From the NCBI GenBank assembly GCA_023485185.1, contig JAMCZP010000081.1, positions 10,943-24,848 of the forward strand: DNA of 13,906 nucleotides, given 5' to 3'. The stretch is from Gammaproteobacteria bacterium. GTDB taxonomy: Bacteria > Pseudomonadota > Gammaproteobacteria > Pseudomonadales > Halomonadaceae. Shown here in pieces: positions 7,280-13,266 of this stretch. The notes under the pieces are model-generated. The model searched no databases, was not told where the DNA came from, and saw only the letters and a program-made list of their open reading frames with translations. How positions within the stretch are numbered: the stretch's first letter is position 1; every line of letters begins with the position of its first letter. The translations under genes were made by a program, and so were the position numbers.

Positions 7280-8326
7280 GTGCGCAAAATCATTCACTGC
7301 GACTGTGACTGCTTTTATGCAGCCGTGGAAATGCGCGATAACCCCGCGCTGCGGGATATCCCAATTGCCATTGGCGGCAGTGTCGAGCAGCGTGGGGTAG
7401 TGGCGACCTGTAACTATCCCGCCCGCGAATTTGGTATTCATTCGGCCATGCCCATGGGCCAAGCACTCAAGCGCTGCCCGCATCTCACCGTGATTCGCGG
7501 CGATATGGCCAAATACAAAGAGGTCGCCCGCCAAGTCTTCGCGATTTATCGTGATGTGACTGAGCTGATTGAACCGCTTTCCCTGGATGAAGCCTTTCTG
7601 GATGTTTCGGAGGTGACGCTACATCACGGCAGTGCCACGCTAATGGCTGAAGCGATCCGCGAGCGGGTCAGCCGAGAAGTGGGGATCACCGTTTCAGCGG
7701 GCGTAGCGCCCAATAAGTTTCTGGCCAAAATCGCCAGCGACTGGAACAAGCCCGACGGCCTGTGCGTGATTACGCCGGACAAAGTCGATAGCTTCGTACA
7801 ACAGTTGCCAGTCAAGAAAATCCATGGGGTGGGCCCGCGCACGGCCGAGAAATTGGCGGGGCTGGATATCCACACCTGCGCTGATCTGCGTACCCGCTCG
7901 CTAACTGAACTGGTGGAGCACTTTGGCCGCTTTGGGCGGCGGTTGCATGAGCTGAGCTGGGGGCGGGACGAGCGCCCGGTGAAAACCCACCGGGAGCGCA
8001 AATCGGTCAGCACCGAGCAGACCTACGCCCAGGATTTACCTAGCCTTGATGCCTGCCGCCTTGAGCTGCCCGCGCTGATCGCGGATTTAGAGCGACGCTA
8101 TGCGCGGCTGGACCCGCCGCTGGCAGTACGCGGGTTGATCGTGAAAGTGAAGTTTAACGACTTCACCCAAACCACCGTCGAGCACGCCGACCCAGCGCCC
8201 AATCTTGAGCAGTTTGAAACCCTGCTTAACGTTGGCTGGACCAGAGGCGAGCGGCCCGTACGCCTGCTGGGCGTGGGCTATCGGCTGGCGGAAAATACGC
8301 AAGAACACCAACTGCCGCTGTTTTAA
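7280..8326 (+). CDS. dinB: DNA polymerase IV (Y-family translesion polymerase)
   Basis: Error-prone Y-family polymerase for lesion bypass, 348 aa (E. coli 351). The N-terminus MRKIIHCDCDCFYAAVEMRD carries metal-binding Asp8 and the steric gate at Tyr13. S101-L-D103-E104-A carries the other catalytic acids. SAGVAPNKFLAKIASDWNKP and KKIHGVGPRTAEKLAGL (helix-hairpin-helix) follow, then the little-finger domain with RKSVSTEQTYAQDL. The extreme C-terminus QLPLF is a beta-clamp-binding motif, so clamp recruitment should be intact. The start is GTG at 7280 with AGAAGGG 6 nt upstream. Only 43 bp separate selO from dinB, and this gap holds the LexA box, so dinB should be damage-induced independently of selO. 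E. coli has HVDMDCFF where this protein has HCDCDCFY. Confidence 0.96.
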   Translation: MRKIIHCDCDCFYAAVEMRDNPALRDIPIAIGGSVEQRGVVATCNYPAREFGIHSAMPMGQALKRCPHLTVIRGDMAKYKEVARQVFAIYRDVTELIEPLSLDEAFLDVSEVTLHHGSATLMAEAIRERVSREVGITVSAGVAPNKFLAKIASDWNKPDGLCVITPDKVDSFVQQLPVKKIHGVGPRTAEKLAGLDIHTCADLRTRSLTELVEHFGRFGRRLHELSWGRDERPVKTHRERKSVSTEQTYAQDLPSLDACRLELPALIADLERRYARLDPPLAVRGLIVKVKFNDFTQTTVEHADPAPNLEQFETLLNVGWTRGERPVRLLGVGYRLAENTQEHQLPLF

Positions 8327-8441
8327 CTAAACATTAATGATGGCAGGCCGTCATGACTTATAGGTGGATATAGTGAAATCTTTTGTTGACGCTATTTTCG
8401 ACCATCTGATTTTCGATAGGGAAAGTTAAAGGGGCTAAGCA

Positions 8442-9287
8442 ATGAACAATGCAATGATCCACACCATGACAGAAAGCTTCGAGGGGCACGCTCAGCAGAC
8501 TGAAAACGGTGTGGAGTTCTGGCTGGCGCGCGATCTACAACAGTTGCTGGGGTATGGTGAGTGGCGTAATTTTTTGCATGCTATTACGAAGGCAAAAACG
8601 GCCTGCGAGATTTCTGGGCATGACGTCAGCAACCATTTTGTTGACGTCAACAAAATGGTTGAGCTTGGCTCTGGAAGCCAACGTCAGATCAGCGACATCA
8701 TGCTGACACGTTACGCCTGTTATCTCATTGCCCAGAACGGTGACCCCAGAAAGCAGGAAATAGCCTTCGCGCAGACTTACTTTGCCATGCAAACTCGCAA
8801 GGCTGAGATGATTGAGCTGCGTTTGCTAGAAGCCGAACGGGTTTCAGCACGCAAGAAATTGTCCGCTACCGAGAAAGAGCTTTCGAATGTTATTTTTGAA
8901 CAAACGGGTGGTAATCAGAACTTTGCGCTGATTCGCAGCAAAGGTGATGCGGCTCTGTTTAGCAAGGGGACGAAGGCGATGAAAGCGCACTGGAGTGTGC
9001 CGGAGAACCGCCCGCTGGCGGATTTTGCCCCCACTATCATTCTCAAAGCCAAAGACTTTGCCACCGAGATCACCATTCACAACGCCCGTGAACAGGCGAT
9101 GAACCGCGAACCGCAGATTTCACAAGAGCATGTCACCAATAACCAAGCGGTGCGCCAGACTCTATTGAATCGCGGTATCCGCCCGGAAAGCCTGCCACCT
9201 GCTGAAGACGTCAGAAAGGTGGAGCGTCGTTTAACATCGGCAGAAAAGAAGGCGATTGAAAACCCGGACGGGCTAGAGGAGCAGTAA
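8442..9287 (+). CDS. dinD: DNA-damage-inducible protein D (DinD)
   Basis: DinD family, 281 aa (E. coli 274). In E. coli DinD is SOS-induced, binds RecA and disassembles RecA filaments. The N-terminal BRO-N-like domain spans about residues 15-120: GVEFWLARDLQQLLGYGEWR, then SGHDVSNHF, then TRYACYLIAQNGDP and the phrase FAQTYFAMQTRKAE. The C-terminal half holds ATEKELSNVIFEQTGGNQNF, RPLADFAPTIILKAKDFATE and NNQAVRQTLLNRGIRPESLP. AAAGGGG lies 7 nt before the ATG. It follows dinB by 115 bp, and that gap has no recognisable LexA box, so SOS control may come by read-through from dinB. Two oddities lie inside the gene: a perfect 32-bp palindrome (8630-8661) and a 29-bp stretch identical to part of gabT (8843-8871). 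Confidence 0.92.
   Translation: MNNAMIHTMTESFEGHAQQTENGVEFWLARDLQQLLGYGEWRNFLHAITKAKTACEISGHDVSNHFVDVNKMVELGSGSQRQISDIMLTRYACYLIAQNGDPRKQEIAFAQTYFAMQTRKAEMIELRLLEAERVSARKKLSATEKELSNVIFEQTGGNQNFALIRSKGDAALFSKGTKAMKAHWSVPENRPLADFAPTIILKAKDFATEITIHNAREQAMNREPQISQEHVTNNQAVRQTLLNRGIRPESLPPAEDVRKVERRLTSAEKKAIENPDGLEEQ
8630..8661. repeat. Perfect 32-bp palindrome inside dinD
   Basis: CAACCATTTTGTTGAC is followed directly by its exact reverse complement. Both strands therefore encode the same decapeptide NHFVDVNKMV. The central TGACGTCA also occurs once more 21 bp upstream (8621-8628). It could form a hairpin or cruciform with a stem of about 14 bp. There is no U tract, so it does not look like a terminator. 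Confidence 0.95.
8843..8871 (+). repeat. 29-bp sequence shared with gabT (dinD copy)
   Basis: These 29 bases are identical to the reverse complement of 11503-11531 in gabT. Both copies lie in coding sense and in the same frame, encoding SARKKLSAT. In dinD the segment runs into ATEKELSNVIFEQ, consistent with the recalled DinD family pattern, so this looks like the original copy. Confidence 0.95.
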
Positions 9288-9330
9288 ACAAAACTAAAAC
9301 CGATTTTAGTAGTGTTACTCAATAACCTCA

Positions 9331-9358
9331 TTGACGCTCATTCTGTAGCGCGTTAAAA
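9331..9358 (+). promoter_or_regulatory. Possible promoter of the hydrolase/YkoF-like unit
   Basis: TTGACG (9331-9336) and TTAAAA (9353-9358) are 16 bp apart, in the 147-bp gap after dinD. The -35 is good and the -10 moderate. If used, transcription would start close to the ATG at 9366, which also favours the downstream start at 9435. Confidence 0.35.
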
Positions 9359-9434
9359 CAGACGTATGATAGATGATTTTATCAATACCCATCTAACCGT
9401 TGCCAATTTAGCTACTTTTCCAACGAGCCCCGCC

Positions 9435-10262
9435 ATGTCTGCTAATGCTGCCCAACGCCCCCGTTTAGTGTTTGCCCACGCCAATGGTTTCCCAGGGCTG
9501 AGCTATCGCAGCCTGCTGAACCCGCTGGCAGAGATGTTCGATCTACACCCGCTGGATCGGCTCGGCCACCACCCTGATTACCCCGTTAATCACAATTGGA
9601 GCAACTTAGTAGATGAGCTGTTGAGCTACCTCCCCGAAAGCGATAAGCCGTTGTTGGGGGTTGGGCACTCGCTGGGCGGTACCTTGATGGCCATGGCCGC
9701 CGATAAACAGCCCGAGCGCTTTTGTGGGGTGATTATGCTCGACCCACCACTCATGCTGGGGTCGGATGCTTGGGCGATGAAAGCCGCCAAGCGGTTCGGT
9801 TTTATTGACCGTGTGACGCCTGCGGGGAAAACTCAGGGGCGGCGCACGGTGTGGCCGAGCCGTGAGGTGATGGCGAGTTCGCTGGGTCGCCGGGGGCTGT
9901 TTCGCCGCTTTACCCCTGAGGCGCTCAACGACTACATTGAAGCAGGAACACGCTTGTTAGATGACGGCAGCGCTGAGCTGACCTTTGACCCGCGCATTGA
10001 GGTGGAGATTTTCCGTCACTTGCCTGATCACCTTTCGCGTCTGCCGAAACGTTTGGGAGTACCGCTTGAACTGGTAGCGGGAAAAGAGTCGCACCTGCTG
10101 ACGGCTTCACGCATCAAGCGCTTGAAGCGAAAGGGCCTAACAGTTAGCGAAGTTCCTGGTACGCATATGTTCCCCATGGAACATCCGGATGAGACGCGTG
10201 CCGCAATTTTGGCCGCCTGGCAGCGGTTAGCGAGCGCCAGCAGCCCATCAAATACAGCGTAA
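9435..10262 (+). CDS. Alpha/beta-fold hydrolase
   Basis: Small cytoplasmic alpha/beta-hydrolase. Numbered from ATG 9435 (275 aa): oxyanion-hole region LVFAHANGFPG at about 11-21, nucleophile elbow G77-H-S79-L-G-G, LDPPLM after strand 6, and His244 in PGTHMFPMEHP. The acid is probably in the LVAGKESHL loop. The family occurs in many gammaproteobacteria as an uncharacterised hydrolase or esterase; the substrate is unknown. An in-frame ATG at 9366 would add 23 residues (MIDDFINTHL onward). The downstream ATG is preferred because homologues start just before the first strand, but neither start has a good ribosome-binding site. The YkoF-like gene starts 9 bp after its stop, so the two are likely co-transcribed. 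Confidence 0.85.
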   Translation: MSANAAQRPRLVFAHANGFPGLSYRSLLNPLAEMFDLHPLDRLGHHPDYPVNHNWSNLVDELLSYLPESDKPLLGVGHSLGGTLMAMAADKQPERFCGVIMLDPPLMLGSDAWAMKAAKRFGFIDRVTPAGKTQGRRTVWPSREVMASSLGRRGLFRRFTPEALNDYIEAGTRLLDDGSAELTFDPRIEVEIFRHLPDHLSRLPKRLGVPLELVAGKESHLLTASRIKRLKRKGLTVSEVPGTHMFPMEHPDETRAAILAAWQRLASASSPSNTA

Positions 10263-10271
10263 GGAGGCGTT

Positions 10272-10520
10272 ATGTATCTTTCCGTACAGCTTAGCTACTA
10301 CCCGCTGGCCGATGATTTCAAGCCGGTGGTTAAAGAGGTGGTGAAACGCCTTGAGGCCACGGGGTTGGAAGTACATCCGAACCGCATGAGTACCCAGGTA
10401 TTTGGCGAGTTCGATGCCGTTATGGCAGCATTAAGCGAGGTGATGAAGTGGTCGTTCGAGACCCATGGTAAAGCGGTATTTACGGCTAACTTTTTGGAAG
10501 GCGACCGGCGGCCTAGGTAA
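10272..10520 (+). CDS. YkoF-like thiamine/HMP-binding-domain protein
   Basis: 82-aa protein resembling the YkoF family (ferredoxin-like fold, implicated in binding thiamine or hydroxymethylpyrimidine). The pattern LSVQLSYYPLADDFKPVVKE at the N-terminus, then NRMSTQVFGEFDAVMAALSE and a terminal strand AVFTANFLEGDR fits one such domain; B. subtilis YkoF has two in tandem. It has a strong ribosome-binding site, AAGGAGG, 5 nt before the ATG, and lies 9 bp after the hydrolase gene, so it is probably better translated than its partner. Ligand binding is not shown by the sequence. No ykoEDC transporter genes or thi-box are nearby. Confidence 0.72.
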   Translation: MYLSVQLSYYPLADDFKPVVKEVVKRLEATGLEVHPNRMSTQVFGEFDAVMAALSEVMKWSFETHGKAVFTANFLEGDRRPR

Positions 10521-10558
10521 GGGGGCGGCCGAAACAGCCCTTGGCAGGATAGCCAAAA

Positions 10559-10578
10559 CGCCGCCCGATTGGGCGGCG
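10559..10578. terminator. Bidirectional Rho-independent terminator between the YkoF-like gene and gabT
   Basis: CGCCGCCC-GATT-GGGCGGCG forms an 8-bp all-GC stem with a 4-nt loop. On the plus strand it is followed by CTTGTT. On the minus strand it is followed by TTTT (AAAA at 10555-10558). It lies between convergent genes, 38 bp past the YkoF-like stop and 25 bp past the gabT stop, and can end both transcripts. A weaker hairpin, TTGGC-aggata-GCCAA, lies at 10541-10557. Confidence 0.8.
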
Positions 10579-10603
10579 CTTGTTCGTGCACGAATGGCGC
10601 TTA

Positions 10604-11881
10604 TTAAATAAGCGATTCCAAGCAGGATTCAATAATATCCAGCCCTTCATTGAGCACGTCGTCTTGAATAGTGACGGGCATCAAGAAGCGGATGGTGTTG
10701 CCGTACATGCCACACGAAAGCAGGATCAAACCCTCTTCACGGGCTTTCTTGCACAGCGCAGCCGCTAATTCGGCATTAGGTTCACGGTCTGTTTTATTTG
10801 AGACAAGCTCAAATGCAGCCATAGAGCCCATATTGCGCACATGGTCGATACATTCAAACTTCTCTGACCATTCATTGAAGCGCTTCGCCAGCTTGTCGCC
10901 CAGCGCTTGGCTCTTCTCCAGAATATTCTCTTCTTCGAATACTTCCAGCACGGCCAGCGCTGCGGCACAGGCGGTGGGGCTGCCGGTGTAGGTGCCGCCC
11001 AGTGAGTTGGGCCCAGAGGCATCCATTACCTTATCGGTACCGACGATAGCGGAGATCGGCATGCCATCGGCCATGCTCTTAGCCATGGTCATGATGTCCG
11101 GCTCAACGCCGCTATGCTCAATGGCAAACATTTTGCCGGTGCGGCCAAAGCCAGACTGCACTTCATCGATGATCATCAGCATGCCATGCTCATCGCAAAT
11201 CTCACGGATCTTGGTCAGAAAGCTTTTCGATGCTGGGTAGAAACCGCCTTCACCGAGTACCGGCTCAAGTACAATCGCGGCGGTATCTTTGGGGTTGGCA
11301 TCGGTTTTTAGCGTCATCTTCAGGCCGCGGATGGCTTCATCTTCGCTAACGCCGTGATATGGCACTGGGTAGGGAGCGCGGAAGACAGTGCCCGGCATCG
11401 GGCCGAAGTCACTCTGGTACGGCGCTACTTTGCCGTTCATCGCCATCGTAAAGAAAGTGCGGCCGTGGTAGCCGCCATCAAAGCAGATCACATTGGAACG
11501 ACCGGTAGCGGACAATTTCTTGCGTGCTGAATTTTCCAGCGCTTCGGCGCCCGAGTTAGCCAGCATGACTTTGGCATGGCCACGCACCGGAACGATCTGG
11601 CTGAGCTTTTCAGCAACTTTCACGTAGCCTTCATAAGGCATGACCGTTTGGCAGGTGTGCATCAACTTATCAAGCTGGGCTTTTACCGCAGCGACCACTT
11701 TGGGATGGCGATGCCCCACATTCAGTACGCCAATGCCGCCTGCGAAATCGATGAAGCGGTTGCCATCAGCGTCCCAGATTTCAGCGTTTTCAGCACGGTC
11801 TGCAAATGCCGTTGCGGGGCTTGCGGCGCCTGCAGCGACGTATTTGTGTTTCAGCTCGTTCAGTTCGGCATTGCTACTCAT
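10604..11881 (-). CDS. gabT: 4-aminobutyrate aminotransferase
   Basis: Class III PLP-dependent aminotransferase that moves the amino group of GABA to 2-oxoglutarate, giving succinate semialdehyde and glutamate. 425 aa (E. coli GabT 426). Seen: FIDFAGGIGVLNVGHRHP at 43-60, PLP-phosphate loop S110-G-A-E-A, GGYHGRT at 136-142, EPVLGEGGFYP, IIDEVQSGFGRTGK with Asp239 and Gln242, Schiff-base Lys268 in TMAKSMADG, and GGTYTGSP. AGGAAG lies 6 nt before the ATG. The gene ends in tandem TAA TAA codons. No gabD is adjacent. Oddity: residues 117-125 read SARKKLSAT, where the family usually has a VKIARAYT-type helix. The 29 bases behind this (11503-11531) are identical to part of dinD. The frame is intact, but the helix after the phosphate loop may be altered. 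Confidence 0.93.
   Translation of the reverse strand: MSSNAELNELKHKYVAAGAASPATAFADRAENAEIWDADGNRFIDFAGGIGVLNVGHRHPKVVAAVKAQLDKLMHTCQTVMPYEGYVKVAEKLSQIVPVRGHAKVMLANSGAEALENSARKKLSATGRSNVICFDGGYHGRTFFTMAMNGKVAPYQSDFGPMPGTVFRAPYPVPYHGVSEDEAIRGLKMTLKTDANPKDTAAIVLEPVLGEGGFYPASKSFLTKIREICDEHGMLMIIDEVQSGFGRTGKMFAIEHSGVEPDIMTMAKSMADGMPISAIVGTDKVMDASGPNSLGGTYTGSPTACAAALAVLEVFEEENILEKSQALGDKLAKRFNEWSEKFECIDHVRNMGSMAAFELVSNKTDREPNAELAAALCKKAREEGLILLSCGMYGNTIRFLMPVTIQDDVLNEGLDIIESCLESLI
11503..11531 (-). repeat. 29-bp sequence shared with dinD (gabT copy)
   Basis: Exact reverse complement of 8843-8871, in coding sense and the same frame (SARKKLSAT). It sits in the helix following the PLP-phosphate loop. 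Flanking codons (ALEN before, GRSNVICF after) look like normal GabT, so the segment appears as an in-frame patch replacing about eight codons. Confidence 0.95.
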
Positions 11882-11920
11882 GGCTTACTTCCTAGTTAAT
11901 GAAGGATGGTCTTTCAGCAC

Positions 11921-11980
11921 AGTACTTAATAGCATGGTACTTAATAGCACGGTACTTAATAGCATAGAGCTTAATAGTAG
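11921..11980. repeat. Four 15-bp tandem repeats upstream of gabT
   Basis: Four contiguous 15-mers: AGTACTTAATAGCAT, GGTACTTAATAGCAC, GGTACTTAATAGCAT and the more diverged AGAGCTTAATAGTAG. Read on the minus strand towards gabT, the first three contain TGCTATTAA, which resembles an extended -10 promoter element (TGn + TATTAA). A partial fifth copy (GTGCT) follows at 11916-11920. The array lies about 40-100 bp before the gabT ATG, so it is in the leader or promoter region. Confidence 0.9.
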
Positions 11981-11984
11981 TGTG

Positions 11985-12201
11985 TCATAGCGTTGCGTAC
12001 AGGGATGACAAAGCAATGACAACGCGATGACGTCCCGCCTGTTTCGCTTGATACATAGCGTTGTCGGCACGTTCAAGTAGCCGCGTACCGGAGGTTTCAG
12101 CTTAGCAGGCAATCGTCGATGATAGTGTCACCATCTTCCCCTTCAATAAGTACAGCCTCGGCAATAATGGAGCGCACATCGCCACTGTTCGTCAGCACAT
12201 G
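11985..12201 (-). pseudogene. GGDEF-domain remnant downstream of the broken EAL gene
   Basis: Read on the minus strand after the TGA at 12202-12204, the same frame continues as HVLTNSGDVRSIIAEAVLIE, then GEDGDTIIDDCLLS, to a TGA at 12097-12099. In another frame the sequence continues as LLERADNAMYQAKQAGRHR and then VVIALSSLYATL, stopping at 11985-11987. The second part matches the C-terminal end of GGDEF (diguanylate cyclase) domains, where LL-RAD-AMYQAK-AGRN is typical. No GGDEF active-site motif is present, so most of the domain is gone. The piece is probably debris of an EAL-GGDEF protein or of a neighbouring cyclase joined by deletion. The origin of the first part is unclear. Confidence 0.6.
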
Positions 12202-13014
12202 TCACTCTTGGCGCTGCTTGAACGATTCATTTGCTCTATTCGCTTCTCTTTTTAATCCGGCGAGTAGACAAGAAATATCATCGCCTAACGAATTGATGGC
12301 CGGTTTTGCAAAGTAAAAACCCTGCTGACGAACAATGCCTGCGCGTGCTAGCCAAAGCGCTTCTGCACGGGTTTCTACGCCTTCGGCGATAAGTGTCATA
12401 TCGAGCTCTTGGGCCAGTAAAATAATAGCGTTTAACAGCGCTTGGCGGCGAGGGTCGCTATCGCAGCGCATGACCAGTTAACGGTCTACTTTAAGCTTGT
12501 CCGGCGTTAAATCGGTCAGTAAGTCTAGATTGGCATAGCCATTACCAAAATCGTCGAGCGCTGTTTTGAAGCCCATTGAGCGGTACGCTTCAATGATGTT
12601 GCGTAGGTGTTGGCGGTCTTGAACGCGCTCGGTTTCAGTAATTTCAAATATAAGTCGGTGAGTGGGCCAACCCACTCGCTGTGATACTTCTAATGTTGCC
12701 TGGATACAGGCTTCCGGCTCATAGACAGCATTGGGTAAGAAGTTAATTGAGAGATCCGTTTGCATACCCAGTGCGCTGGCCATCTCTATCGCTTTTACCC
12801 GACATGCCTGATCAAAACGGTAGAGCAGGTCGTCAGAGACTTGAGAAATGACACTCCACGCGGATTCCCCCTTTAAGCCACGCACCAACGCTTCATAAGT
12901 GACGATGCTCGCCAGTGACAGATCCACAATCGGCTGAAAAGCCATGGTGAATTCAAAAGGCAGTTCGCCTTCACAGCGATTACAGCTGCCATTAACGCGT
13001 GCGCACTGTCTCAT
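12202..13014 (-). pseudogene. EAL-domain c-di-GMP phosphodiesterase gene with premature stop
   Basis: EAL-type phosphodiesterase, which would hydrolyse c-di-GMP to pGpG. From ATG 13014 it encodes 178 residues: a short Cys-bearing N-terminus (Cys4, Cys11, Cys14), FQPIVD, E41-A-L-V-R-G, Asn91, Glu124 in EITE, D154-D155-F-G, and Lys175 in KLKVDR. It then meets TAA at 12478-12480. The same frame continues as LVMRCDSDPRR with AEGVETRAE and QGFYFAKP, which carry the remaining catalytic residues, to TGA at 12202. One base change (for example from CAA or GAA) explains the TAA, so the break looks recent. The truncated protein lacks the last catalytic Glu and the barrel closure. The ribosome-binding site (AGGAG) is only 2 nt from the ATG. 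Read-through or reinitiation at ATG 12469-12471 is possible but unproven. Confidence 0.85.
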
Positions 13015-13210
13015 TGCTGCTCCTGATGGGGTAGGTAGAGGAGGGTGCCACTACAGCTTTCAGTAACAAAAGTGTTTTTACTATACGCTACACCTAAGCA
13101 CTTTACGGTGCACAGTTTAAATCTTAACGCATTTTTCGTACAGGTTTTGTATAGTATTTATTGGTTATGGGTAGCTTAATCCTGGTGACTTTGATCAGTT
13201 CGTATAGGCA

Positions 13211-13234
13211 TAAAAAAGCGCCTGGGAAGGCGCT
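13211..13234 (-). terminator. Rho-independent terminator of the CoA-transferase gene
   Basis: AGCGCCT-GGGA-AGGCGCT forms a 7-bp stem at 13217-13234. On the minus strand it is followed by TTTTTT (A run at 13212-13217). It lies about 33 bp past the CoA-transferase stop codon, ending that transcript before the EAL gene's promoter region. Confidence 0.8.
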
Positions 13235-13266
13235 AAAGAGGGGAAATGTGTATAACCTAAATGCGG

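Noticed and set aside
8337..8354. Hairpin ATGATGG-CAGG-CCGTCAT after dinB as a terminator.
   Set aside because: The stem contains a G-U type mismatch and there is no U tract. Read-through into dinD seems possible.
8867..8902. Further DinD/GabT similarity beyond the shared 29 bases (SNVI occurs in both proteins).
   Set aside because: The SNVI codons differ in DNA and sit two codons apart in register, and TGR-SNVICF is normal for GabT, so this part is coincidence.
9293..9310. Hairpin ACTAAAA-CCGA-TTTTAGT after dinD as a terminator.
   Set aside because: The stem is almost all A-T and is followed by AGTGTT rather than a U run, so it is too weak to call.
13080..13155. TATAGT sequences in both orientations (minus 13080-13085, plus 13150-13155) as promoters for the EAL gene or a small RNA.
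   Set aside because: No acceptable -35 box lies 16-18 bp upstream of either, and no plus-strand gene follows the second.
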